From: Spirochaetia bacterium
Lineage (GTDB): Bacteria > Spirochaetota > Spirochaetia > Treponematales > Breznakiellaceae
Direction of reading: 5' to 3'
Assembly (NCBI GenBank): GCA_026002305.1
Contig: BOBI01000033.1
Coordinates: 1 to 16,924, forward strand
DNA length: 16,924 nt
Part shown: in pieces, positions 7,813 to 15,147 of the stretch
How positions within the stretch are numbered: the first letter of the stretch is position 1
Layout: each line of letters begins with the position of its first letter
Notes under the pieces: model-generated
The model's input: the letters and a program-made list of their open reading frames with translations, nothing else
Database searches by the model: none
Told to the model about the DNA's origin: nothing
Position numbers and translations under genes: made by a program

Positions 7813-8376
7813 TTACTTTGCCTCGATTCGCAGCGTTACTGTTTTATCCGCGGCCTGCATAAAAATAAAAAGTTCCGGCGCCTCGAGGGGAACGTTAAAA
7901 CGATAGTCTTCGGTTTTATTGTCTGTGAATACAATTTTATAATTAGACATTTTAAAATTCTTACTTGCGCTTTCTGCATTACCTGCGCCCGCCGCTATTG
8001 ATATTGATAAATCGACAATACCGGTAAAAAAATTCTTTTTGTCGGTTATATCTTTTTTTATTACAATAAAGCTGCTTCCTTCATACCGCACCGCGTCGGC
8101 GGTAATTTTATTTCCTAAAAGTATCTGATCATTATTTTGATAAAAGGTAGTTACCAAATATAAAATCAGACTCATCGCAACAATAGAAATAAATGTCATT
8201 GCTTTGGGTTTTGTATCCACCAGCGAAGTAAATAATCCGAAACGCGGTTTCTTTATGGGGGCATTAAAATCGCGCACCCGCTGCGAAGCCTTTGCCAGAC
8301 GTTCTTCCCGTGAGTAATAAAAAACCAAATCTTTTTTTTCTATTTTTGTTTCGTCTGCAACCCTGTTTTCTTCCAA
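7813..8376 (-). CDS. Conserved one-span membrane protein of unknown function
   Basis: I do not recognise a named family. The 187-residue product has a charged cytoplasmic N-terminus with LVFYYSREERLAKASQRVRDFNAP (about 17-40), a single membrane helix (about 59-79, AMTFISIVAMSLILYLVTTFY), and an extracytoplasmic part of about 105 residues rich in beta-strand pattern (FIVIKKDITDKKNFFTGIVDLSISIAAG...). The layout suggests an N-in/C-out anchor with a small beta domain. It follows the rhomboid gene after 12 bp, so it is in the same operon. It might be a rhomboid substrate or partner because it has a single span, but nothing in the sequence proves this. Confidence 0.65.
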   Translation of the reverse strand: MEENRVADETKIEKKDLVFYYSREERLAKASQRVRDFNAPIKKPRFGLFTSLVDTKPKAMTFISIVAMSLILYLVTTFYQNNDQILLGNKITADAVRYEGSSFIVIKKDITDKKNFFTGIVDLSISIAAGAGNAESASKNFKMSNYKIVFTDNKTEDYRFNVPLEAPELFIFMQAADKTVTLRIEAK

Positions 8377-8388
8377 AGTATGTTCCCC

Positions 8389-9018
8389 TTAACGTTTTCG
8401 CAGCATTAAACGTAACGGGTTTGAACCAAAACGGACGATGAAATAAAGCCAGCCGAAGCCAAAACCGGCAAGATGCGTTAAATGCGCAACGCCCGATCCG
8501 GTTTGAAAAATAGTGGAAAATAATTCAATAGCGGTAAAAATAAGAACCATAACCGGTGCGCGCAGCGGCAGTATTCCCCAAATATACAGAACCGAGTCGG
8601 GAAAAAAACTTGCGTAAGCTAATTGAACCGCAAAAAGCGCCCCCGACGCTCCAAGCAAGAATACGTTGAAGGCGCCTGTAAGCATAAATACGACAAAAGA
8701 AAACACGCCTGCGAGAAAACCCGTAAGCAAATAATACAAAAGGAATTCCTTACTGCCTATATAATGCTCTAATTGATTGCCAAAAACAAAAAGCGCCAGC
8801 ATATTAAAAATAATATGACTGTAACTTGCGTGAGCAAACATATACGTAAAAAACTGCCACACCATTCCATATTTCACAACCAGAATAGGGTTCATCGAAA
8901 GATATGTGGTTAGGGTTGGAATAAGGCGCCCTCCGGCAAAAACAATAGCGTTGATGATAATCAGAATAATAACGGCGTTAAAATACGTGTATGAAAACGG
9001 TTTGCGAAAAATATTCAT
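8389..9018 (-). CDS. Rhomboid-family intramembrane serine protease
   Basis: This 209-residue protein has six or so hydrophobic segments. The family motifs are present: HIIFNMLALFVFG (about 68-80) in the second segment, the catalytic GASG with S125, and the catalytic His in VAHLTHLAGFGFG (H182 by alignment, H179 nearby). Rhomboids cut single-span substrates within the inner membrane. It begins 4 bp after the stop of the EFR1 gene, with GAGGAC inside the end of that gene as the likely ribosome site. It is followed after 12 bp by a one-span membrane protein gene. The small N-in bacterial form has no extra cytoplasmic domain. Confidence 0.88.
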   Translation of the reverse strand: MNIFRKPFSYTYFNAVIILIIINAIVFAGGRLIPTLTTYLSMNPILVVKYGMVWQFFTYMFAHASYSHIIFNMLALFVFGNQLEHYIGSKEFLLYYLLTGFLAGVFSFVVFMLTGAFNVFLLGASGALFAVQLAYASFFPDSVLYIWGILPLRAPVMVLIFTAIELFSTIFQTGSGVAHLTHLAGFGFGWLYFIVRFGSNPLRLMLRKR

Positions 9019-9022
9019 ATAG

Positions 9023-9805
9023 TTATTTTACCATGTCCTCGTATGAAATATTAGGATGATGATACCGTCCCGAATTTTGAGTTTTAGACTTATAGTTTAT
9101 AGCCTGCATGGGACACCATTGTATACAAGCCATACACTGTTCACATTTGTCTCCAAATTGAGGCTTATCATTTTGTAAAGTAATATTGTTTGCGGGGCAT
9201 ATTTTCACACAATTCCCACAACCGATACAGGCATCGGACGCACGGTAATTTTTGCCTCTTGCGGTAAAAGAATTTGACATAAATTTATAAGCAAGATTTA
9301 ATATCCCTTTTTGTTTTGGTATACCGGTTCCTTTTAAATCCGCTATTTCGCCTGCGACTTTTTGCGCCTCTTTGTCGGATTCTATTGCCCGCTCCCATGC
9401 GGTATCCGCCATTTTATACAGGGTGATACAATTTGCAAACATTTTAATAACAGCGCCATAGGTGAGATCCAATCGTTTCGAGCTCAATAGTTCCTGTACT
9501 TGGCCAAGACAGTTACCGGCGCCCCCGCCGCAAGTTGCAACTGCAAAGAAATAGGCCGACCTAATGCTTGAAAGTTCAAGCGATTTTATAAATTGTGTCA
9601 TCATATTAGGCAAACCAAAGGCGTAGCAGGGAAAGACAAAACCAATGCGCGCGGGAATGCCGTCTAAAACAAATTTGTCCTTGCCGCTGCCTGAGTACTT
9701 CGCAATATTTATGATGCCGCAATCACCAATCTTCTGCGCAATGATGTTTGCAACCCTTAAACTGTTGCCTGTTCCGCTAAAATAAAAAATAATATTCTTT
9801 TCCAT
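9023..9805 (-). CDS. EFR1-type flavodoxin/ferredoxin fusion protein
   Basis: This 260-residue protein starts at ATG 9805, which has GGAAGG 8-9 nt upstream. I preferred it to an in-frame upstream ATG that would run into the aldo/keto reductase gene. The N-terminal flavodoxin-like part has the FMN phosphate loop FYFSGTGNSLRVA (about 7-19). The C-terminal part has two 4Fe-4S motifs, C183/C186/C189/C193 and C211/C214/C217/C221, each followed by P. This is the EFR1 family layout, and members are presumed electron-transfer proteins in anaerobes. The aldo/keto reductase gene ends 13 bp upstream, and the two may be redox partners in one operon. Confidence 0.85.
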   Translation of the reverse strand: MEKNIIFYFSGTGNSLRVANIIAQKIGDCGIINIAKYSGSGKDKFVLDGIPARIGFVFPCYAFGLPNMMTQFIKSLELSSIRSAYFFAVATCGGGAGNCLGQVQELLSSKRLDLTYGAVIKMFANCITLYKMADTAWERAIESDKEAQKVAGEIADLKGTGIPKQKGILNLAYKFMSNSFTARGKNYRASDACIGCGNCVKICPANNITLQNDKPQFGDKCEQCMACIQWCPMQAINYKSKTQNSGRYHHPNISYEDMVK

Positions 9806-9818
9806 AACTAAACCTTCC

Positions 9819-10844
9819 CTATTTATTTTTAAAATTTTCATCCCACCAAGCAATATTTTTCTTTAACAGTTCCGGGATTTTTAGGCCGTAGGGGCAGCGT
9901 GTCATGCACTCGCCACATTCCAGGCAGGTGCGGGCCTTTTCAATATTATCACCAACCATGGACCTTGCGCGATCAGGCGTAAAGCGTTTGCAACTACTTT
10001 TCGCCATAAGACAGGCGCTAATGTCGATACCTTGAGGGCAAGGTTGGCAATAATTACAACGGTGGCACCATTCCGAACCAATTTCTGCGCGAATTTTGGC
10101 AATTTTTGCCTTATCAGCATCGTCCAGTGCTTTATTTGCCTCAACAATACCTACAATTTGACGCATTTCTTCTGATTTTTCGATACCCGGATCGGGAATA
10201 ACGTTATCAAACTGCAAAAGATACCTAAAAGCAAGCCCCGCATCATCAAACATTCCGCCGCCCATAGGCTTCATGGCGATAAAACCCATATCAAGCTGTT
10301 TGGCAAGGTGGATTGCTTCCTTTTCGGGGCTGGTTTCCAAGAAGTTGAATGGTAATTGCACGGAAGCGAAGTGCCCTGTCTTCATAACTTGGCAGGCTAC
10401 CTCGCTATTGTGGCTGCTAAAAGCGGCAAAACGGACTTTACCGGCTTTAATCGCCGATTCCATTGCCTCGTAAGCGCCACCGGGACCAAAAACCTTGTCC
10501 TTTATTTCTTTGCTTGCAATATTATGATGTTGGTAGAGGTCTACATGATCGGCGCCAAGCCGTTTAAGGCATTGATCAAGGTCGGCGTTAAAGCCGTTTT
10601 TATCAAAACTCCCGGATTTTGAGGCAATTATCAGGCTGTCCCTGTTTATCCCCTTTATTGCTTTGCCGATTTTTTCTTCACTATCCACATAAACATGGGC
10701 GGTATCAAGAAAGTTTACACCCATGCCGATTACATCACGCACAACCTTAACGGCATCGTCCATACCAAGCCGCATAATCGGAATTCCGCCGAATGCAACC
10801 CGCGAAACCATAAAATTGGTCTTGCCAAAACGCACCTTGTCCAT
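9819..10844 (-). CDS. Aldo/keto reductase with C-terminal iron-sulfur cluster motifs
   Basis: This 341-residue cytoplasmic oxidoreductase has a TIM-barrel AKR domain (about 1-250) with the usual tetrad: D47 and Y52 in FLDTAHVYVD, K76 in IIASKSG and H107 in DLYQHHN. The C-terminal extension carries CxxCxxCxxC (C260-C269) and CLECGECMTRCP (C307/C310/C313/C317), typical of ferredoxin-like AKRs in anaerobes. Electrons may therefore come from ferredoxin as well as NAD(P)H. ATG 10844 is chosen because GGGGGA lies 7 nt upstream. An upstream in-frame ATG would overlap the SPFH gene. The substrate is unknown. The gene follows the SPFH gene by 37 bp and precedes the EFR1 gene. Confidence 0.88.
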   Translation of the reverse strand: MDKVRFGKTNFMVSRVAFGGIPIMRLGMDDAVKVVRDVIGMGVNFLDTAHVYVDSEEKIGKAIKGINRDSLIIASKSGSFDKNGFNADLDQCLKRLGADHVDLYQHHNIASKEIKDKVFGPGGAYEAMESAIKAGKVRFAAFSSHNSEVACQVMKTGHFASVQLPFNFLETSPEKEAIHLAKQLDMGFIAMKPMGGGMFDDAGLAFRYLLQFDNVIPDPGIEKSEEMRQIVGIVEANKALDDADKAKIAKIRAEIGSEWCHRCNYCQPCPQGIDISACLMAKSSCKRFTPDRARSMVGDNIEKARTCLECGECMTRCPYGLKIPELLKKNIAWWDENFKNK

Positions 10845-10881
10845 AACTATCCCCCTAGGTTTGTTATGCCGCCTTAAAACC

Positions 10882-11796
10882 CTATTTTGCAAATTCGCCG
10901 ATGCTTGTTACAAGACCGGCTAAATTCTGAATATCGGACGGTATTATAATTTTTGTCGCCTGCCCGTCGGCAACCTTTGCAAGTGTTTCCAAACTCTTTA
11001 ATTTGATAAGGGCCGCGTCGGCATCTACACCCTTAATCATGGCAAGCCCGTCCGCCGTTGCCCTTTGAACTGTAAGTATAGCCTGCGCCTCGCCTTCGGC
11101 ATTACGAATTGCCGCCTCCCGCGCCGCCTCCGCCGCCAAAATCGTCGATGCCTTTGCCGCTTCGGCAGTTAAAATTACCGATGCCTTTTGCCCTTCCGCC
11201 ACTAAAATTGCCGATTGTTTTTCACCTTCGGCCTTTAACACGGATTCGCGCCGTTCCCGTTCCGCGCGCATTTGTTTTTCCATTGCTTCCTGAATACTTT
11301 TTGGCGGCGTTATATTTTTCACCTCAACACGGTTCACCTTTATACCCCATGGATCGGTCGCCTCGTCTAACACACTGCGCATACGCGTATTTATCATATC
11401 GCGGCTTGTAAGCGTGGTGTCTAATTCAAGTTCACCTATAATATTACGCAATGTTGTCGCGGCAAGGTTTTCAATCGCGTTAATTGGACTTACAACACCG
11501 TAAGTATAAAGTTTAGCATCGGTTACCTGATGATACACAACCGTATCGATCATCATTGTAACATTATCTTTTGTAATAACAGGCTGCGGCGCAAAATCGG
11601 ATACGTGTTCTTTAAGGGAAATTTTATTTGCGATACGCTCGATAAACGGAAGTTTTACGTGCAAGCCTACATTCCACGTCGAGCTGAACGCGCCAAGCCG
11701 CTCAATAACATAAGCATCGGATTGAGGAACGATCCTGATATTGGTAATCAGTATTACAATTACAAATAAAACTAATCCGCAAAATACATAAAACAT
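10882..11796 (-). CDS. SPFH/band-7 (stomatin-like) membrane protein
   Basis: This 304-residue protein has an N-terminal membrane anchor (about 3-21), the SPFH domain (about 25-180, with IVPQSDAYVIERLG and the family stretch WGIKVNRVEVKNITPP), and a long Ala/Glu-rich helix of repeated AEGEK/AEAAK units (about 190-250) expected to form coiled coils. It is a paraslipin/QmcA-type scaffold. Such proteins assemble large cages or rings in the membrane and are usually paired with NfeD, as here (gene 22 bp upstream). GGAG lies just before ATG 11796. It resembles HflC/HflK distantly, but the NfeD neighbour and the repeat helix favour QmcA/paraslipin. Confidence 0.9.
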   Translation of the reverse strand: MFYVFCGLVLFVIVILITNIRIVPQSDAYVIERLGAFSSTWNVGLHVKLPFIERIANKISLKEHVSDFAPQPVITKDNVTMMIDTVVYHQVTDAKLYTYGVVSPINAIENLAATTLRNIIGELELDTTLTSRDMINTRMRSVLDEATDPWGIKVNRVEVKNITPPKSIQEAMEKQMRAERERRESVLKAEGEKQSAILVAEGQKASVILTAEAAKASTILAAEAAREAAIRNAEGEAQAILTVQRATADGLAMIKGVDADAALIKLKSLETLAKVADGQATKIIIPSDIQNLAGLVTSIGEFAK

Positions 11797-11818
11797 ATTT
11801 TTCTCCTTTTAAAAAATA

Positions 11819-12271
11819 TTAATCATCATAACTTTTAACAACGGCTTTAACGCCGTCAATCCGGACAATGGTGCATTTTGTACCTGCATCAATTTTTTGA
11901 GCGTTATGCGAAACCGCCGTCCACACAAGCCCGTTTAGTTTTATCTCGCCCGTTTCAAATTCACTGATGGTTTTTGTTACCAGCACCGTCTTTCCTACCC
12001 AACTGTCAACATTTGTTTTTTCCTGTCCTATTTTTAGTTTTTTTAAAGCTATGGGGCGTGTAAAAATTAAGAGTACAAGTGAGACTAACAAAAAGATGCC
12101 AATTTGAGCCTGAAACGGCAGTCCCAAACCGGAGGGAACAACTATCAAGAACGCGGAAATTCCAAACCATATTGTGGTAAGCGTCCACGCCGTAAAAAAT
12201 TCAATTATTGCGCAAAGCACCGCCAAGCAAAGCCAAAACCAGGGCGAAAAGATAAAACTCTCAAAATCCAT
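11819..12271 (-). CDS. NfeD-family membrane protein (short form)
   Basis: This 150-residue protein has membrane segments at about 9-30, 32-49 and 54-73, and a C-terminal OB-fold (about 85-148) containing WVGKTVLVTKTI and GEIKLNGLVWTAVS, which is characteristic of NfeD1b. It lacks the ClpP-like serine protease half of long NfeD. Short NfeD proteins act with the SPFH protein encoded next to them, so this pair probably forms one membrane complex. The start at 12271 has no clear Shine-Dalgarno. The gap to the ferredoxin-like gene is 31 bp. Confidence 0.87.
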   Translation of the reverse strand: MDFESFIFSPWFWLCLAVLCAIIEFFTAWTLTTIWFGISAFLIVVPSGLGLPFQAQIGIFLLVSLVLLIFTRPIALKKLKIGQEKTNVDSWVGKTVLVTKTISEFETGEIKLNGLVWTAVSHNAQKIDAGTKCTIVRIDGVKAVVKSYDD

Positions 12272-12302
12272 TATTAGATTTTAAGAGATTTTTAAAAGAA
12301 AT

Positions 12303-12935
12303 TTAACCACCGGGGAGATTGTGTTTGCCATCGATAGAAAATATTACGGCAGTACAGGGTAATGTTTTGCCTGAAGCGGCAAGCGCGGTTTTTACCGCAT
12401 TTTCGATGCCGGCGCAGCAGGGCACCTCCATTCTTGCAACGGTTACAGACACAATATTATTTTCTTTAATTATACTTGTTATTTTTTCGCTATAATCTAC
12501 ACTATCCAGCTTAGGGCAGCCAATGAGCACTGTTTTGTTTTTCATAAATTCTTTGTGAAAATTATTATAGGCGTAAGCGCAGCAGTCGGCTGATACTAAA
12601 AGATCCGCCTTATCAAAACAAGCGGCATTAGACGGGGCATTTTTAATTTGTATCGGCCAATTTGCTAATCGCGTTATTTGATCAAAACTGTCAGCATTGG
12701 TCTGTTTGTGCTGCACCGCCGCTTTTTCGTCAAACGGGACTGCTTCTCGTTCTTCAAATGATATTGCATCCACAGGACACACCGGCAAACAATTACCTAA
12801 TCCATCACAATAATCATCTTTAATAAGACGGGCTTTACCATCTACTATGCCGATTGCCCCCTCATGGCAGGCCGTAATGCATAATCCGCATCCATTACAT
12901 TTTTGATCATCAATTTTAATGATTTTTCTTTTCAT
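12303..12935 (-). CDS. 4Fe-4S ferredoxin-like protein with extra cysteine-rich domain
   Basis: This 210-residue protein begins with a ferredoxin domain. The first cluster ligands are C13/C16/C19/C23. The second motif, YCDGLGNCLPVCP, has C43, C49 and C53 with a CxxxxxC spacing instead of CxxCxxC. That is the form seen in a family of ferredoxin-like proteins often found near hcp or redox regulators in anaerobes. The remaining ~140 residues contain further conserved-looking cysteines (C106, C118-C119, C140, C173-C174, C194), so it may hold another cluster. The role is electron transfer, and its partners are not known. GGAG precedes ATG 12935. The gene is divergent from galM across a spacer with a strong dyad. 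Confidence 0.78.
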   Translation of the reverse strand: MKRKIIKIDDQKCNGCGLCITACHEGAIGIVDGKARLIKDDYCDGLGNCLPVCPVDAISFEEREAVPFDEKAAVQHKQTNADSFDQITRLANWPIQIKNAPSNAACFDKADLLVSADCCAYAYNNFHKEFMKNKTVLIGCPKLDSVDYSEKITSIIKENNIVSVTVARMEVPCCAGIENAVKTALAASGKTLPCTAVIFSIDGKHNLPGG

Positions 12936-12959
12936 AGTATTAAACTCCTTAATATTATG

Positions 12960-12975
12960 AGCATGTTAACACGCT
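12960..12975. promoter_or_regulatory. 16-bp near-perfect palindrome, possible operator
   Basis: AGCATGTTAACACGCT is symmetric about its TTAA centre except for one base pair. It lies 25 bp ahead of the ferredoxin-like start codon and 7 bp from the longer dyad. A contiguous even palindrome of this length suits a dimeric repressor such as the LacI-family protein encoded nearby, although LacI sites usually have a central CG. Assignment to any regulator is inference. Confidence 0.4.
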
Positions 12976-12982
12976 GCAAAAA

Positions 12983-13012
12983 ATAAATCTGTTGTAAAAA
13001 CAACAGATTTAT
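12983..13012. promoter_or_regulatory. 13-bp perfect dyad with 4-bp spacer between divergent genes
   Basis: ATAAATCTGTTGT (12983-12995) and its exact reverse complement (13000-13012) flank AAAA. The dyad covers the presumed -35 and spacer of the galM promoter and is upstream of the ferredoxin-like gene. The TGTTGT-N4-ACAACA core has the geometry of sites for CRP/FNR-type dimers. A terminator is unlikely because no gene reads into it from either side and the stem is AT-rich. Confidence 0.6.
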
Positions 13013-13019
13013 GTATAAT
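12992..13019 (+). promoter_or_regulatory. galM promoter overlapping the dyad; probably leaderless transcript
   Basis: TTGTAA (12992-12997) and a consensus TATAAT (13014-13019) are 16 bp apart. The galM ATG follows the -10 by only 8 bases, and no Shine-Dalgarno is present. If this -10 is used, the mRNA starts within a base or two of the ATG. Confidence 0.5.
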
Positions 13020-13027
13020 TATTATCT

Positions 13028-14074
13028 ATGAAAATTAACTGTAAAAAATTCGGCGTGCTTTCGAGCGGGGAGAAGGTAAAACTGTTTGTTCTTAACGCGG
13101 GGGATTTGCGGCTTTGTATTTCCGAATTCGGCGCGGCGTGGACATCGCTTTACGTGCCCGGGGCTTCGGGGCAGATCGACGATGTGATTTTGGGTTATTC
13201 GACACTGGGGCCCTATACAATCAAGGGGGTGTTTTTTGGGGCAACCATGGGGCGTTATGCCAACAGAATCGCCGGTTCGGCTTTTAATGTTGATGGTAAA
13301 ACCTTTCATGTGGGCAGCAGCGAGGGCAAAAACAGTCTCCACGGCGGCCTGCGCGGCTTTGACAAGCGGTTGTGGCGCGGCGATGCTTTTGAGGAAAAAG
13401 ACGGCGTATTTGTACGCTTCCGCAGGTTAAGCTCCGCCTTGGAAGAAGGCTATCCGTGCGCTATGCTGGCATCGGTAACTTACGGCATTACAAAAGCTAA
13501 TGAAGTAATCGCCGAATACCGCGCCATCGTTGATGGGAACTGCCCCGTAAACCTGACAAACCACGCTTATTTTAATTTAAGCGGTGATAATTCCGGCAGC
13601 ATAATGCGGCACGAGGTAACGATTTTTGCAGACACGTATCTGGAAGTTGACGCCGCCTCAATTCCAACAGGACGTATCCTGCCTGTAGCCGGTACCCGCT
13701 TTGACTTCCGCAAACGCCAAGCCATTGCGCAGGCTGCAGGCGGCGGGGAAGCCGGCGGTTATGATCACTGCTGGGTTATTAACGGCGAAGCCGGCACACT
13801 CAGGCCCGCCGCCGCCGTATTTGATCCGGCTTCCGGCAGAACACTAAATGTCTCGACAACGCAGCCCGGCGTGCAATTTTACACGGGTAACTTTTTGGGC
13901 GGTACATCCCCGGCAATGCTCGGTAAAGCGGGCGCCATCTACGAAAAACACTCGGGCTTCTGTCTGGAAACCCAAAATTTTCCTAACGCCCCCAACGAAC
14001 CGGATTTTCCCAACCCAATCTTTAGCCCCACCCGCGACTACTACGAAAAATCCGTCTTCGCGTTTAGCTTTTAA
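13028..14074 (+). CDS. galM: Aldose 1-epimerase (galactose mutarotase)
   Basis: This 348-residue cytoplasmic enzyme interconverts the alpha and beta anomers of galactose and so feeds alpha-galactose to GalK. Family motifs are GRYANRIAG (about 75-83), NSLHGGLRGFDK with H105, VNLTNHAYFNLSG with the catalytic H179, and CLETQNFPNAPN with the catalytic base E314. The length is normal for the family. The start follows directly from a TATAAT with no ribosome site, yet the N-terminus fits the family well. It is first in the gal operon, with the regulator gene 29 bp downstream. Confidence 0.93.
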   Translation: MKINCKKFGVLSSGEKVKLFVLNAGDLRLCISEFGAAWTSLYVPGASGQIDDVILGYSTLGPYTIKGVFFGATMGRYANRIAGSAFNVDGKTFHVGSSEGKNSLHGGLRGFDKRLWRGDAFEEKDGVFVRFRRLSSALEEGYPCAMLASVTYGITKANEVIAEYRAIVDGNCPVNLTNHAYFNLSGDNSGSIMRHEVTIFADTYLEVDAASIPTGRILPVAGTRFDFRKRQAIAQAAGGGEAGGYDHCWVINGEAGTLRPAAAVFDPASGRTLNVSTTQPGVQFYTGNFLGGTSPAMLGKAGAIYEKHSGFCLETQNFPNAPNEPDFPNPIFSPTRDYYEKSVFAFSF

Positions 14075-14103
14075 ACAAAACATTTTTCGGTTACAATCAG
14101 GCA

Positions 14104-15144
14104 ATGACAATAAAGGAGATCGCGGAACTTGCCAATACTTCAATCGGAACTGTCGACAGGGTTATCAATAACCGTGGCCGTGTGTCTGCGGAAACCAGAA
14201 AAAAAATCGAAGAAATTATAGAGCGCTATCATTTTACACCGAATCCGATTGCTAAACGGTTACAGAGGCGCAATGATTACCGCTTATGCGCACTTCTGCC
14301 GCAAGGGAATCAGGATGCGGGATTCTGGAGGCAAGCGCTGTCCGGTATAAGGAATGCAGGCGAGTCAATTTCACCGCTTGGCGTTAAAACAGAAATCTTT
14401 GAATACGACCGCTACAATTTTGAATCATTTAGAAATATATCTGATACCGTCCTGAAAAAAAAACCTGACGGTTTAATTCTTGCGCCTGTTATGCCTGAAA
14501 AAACAAAACCCTTTCTTGATAAACTTGATGTGCTGGGCATTCCGTATGTTTTTTTTGATGCTGATATACCGGATGCATCCCCGCTCTGTGTTGTAGGGCA
14601 TGATCCGTTTAAAGGCGGTTATCTTGCCGGGCGCCTTATGCATCTTTTTATCGGGCGGCATAAGATTGAACGGCCGCTCGGTGTGCTTGACGCGCACGGA
14701 GAAGATTATCATGTAACGCGCAGGCGCGATGGTTTTTTGAGTTATGCCGATAAGTGGGATTTTCCTACGATAGCTATGGAATATTCAGGGTATAGGGGTT
14801 TGGAAATTTCCGAAAACGAAATTGAACATTTCTTGCGCACAAGCCCCGATCTATCGGGTGTTTTTATTACAAATTGTATGGCGCATCAGGTTGCAGCAGC
14901 GCGTCTGCATAACACCGCTAACCATGATGTTTTCATAATCGGTTATGACTTACTGCCAGAAAACCGCCGCCTGTTGGAAGAAGGCTGTATAGACGCGATT
15001 ATTTCGCAGCATTCGGAAGAACAAAGCCGCACGGCATTGCTTGCATTGTACCGTCATGTGGTGCTAAAACAAAATGTTCCATCACGTATCGATATTCCGT
15101 TGGAAATATACCTTAAAGAAAATGTGCCTAACGCAAAGGAATGA
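14104..15144 (+). CDS. LacI-family transcriptional regulator of the gal operon
   Basis: This 346-residue protein has an N-terminal LacI helix-turn-helix (about 2-25, TIKEIAELANTSIGTVDRVINNRG), a hinge region near 45-58, and a periplasmic-binding-protein-like effector domain (about 60-340). Within that domain, VGHDPFKGGYLAGRLM and the IIGYDLLPENRRLLEEGCIDAIISQ segment are typical. It is the TVDRV subclass rather than the usual TVSRV, and that residue lies in the recognition helix. Its place between galM and galK makes galactose or a derivative the likely inducer, and the galM promoter region its likely target. The Shine-Dalgarno is weak (CAGG). The gap to galK is 3 bp. Confidence 0.88.
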   Translation: MTIKEIAELANTSIGTVDRVINNRGRVSAETRKKIEEIIERYHFTPNPIAKRLQRRNDYRLCALLPQGNQDAGFWRQALSGIRNAGESISPLGVKTEIFEYDRYNFESFRNISDTVLKKKPDGLILAPVMPEKTKPFLDKLDVLGIPYVFFDADIPDASPLCVVGHDPFKGGYLAGRLMHLFIGRHKIERPLGVLDAHGEDYHVTRRRDGFLSYADKWDFPTIAMEYSGYRGLEISENEIEHFLRTSPDLSGVFITNCMAHQVAAARLHNTANHDVFIIGYDLLPENRRLLEEGCIDAIISQHSEEQSRTALLALYRHVVLKQNVPSRIDIPLEIYLKENVPNAKE

Positions 15145-15147
15145 ATT

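Noticed and set aside
12952..12979. TTGCAG-N16-TAATAT as the promoter of the ferredoxin-like gene
   Set aside because: The spacing is good, but initiation would fall at about 12945, inside the Shine-Dalgarno. The real promoter is probably farther upstream, near the dyad.
12983..13012. The 13-bp dyad as a factor-independent terminator
   Set aside because: On the minus strand a short T-run follows, but no minus-strand gene reads into it, and on the plus strand it precedes a gene. The stem has few GC pairs. An operator fits better.
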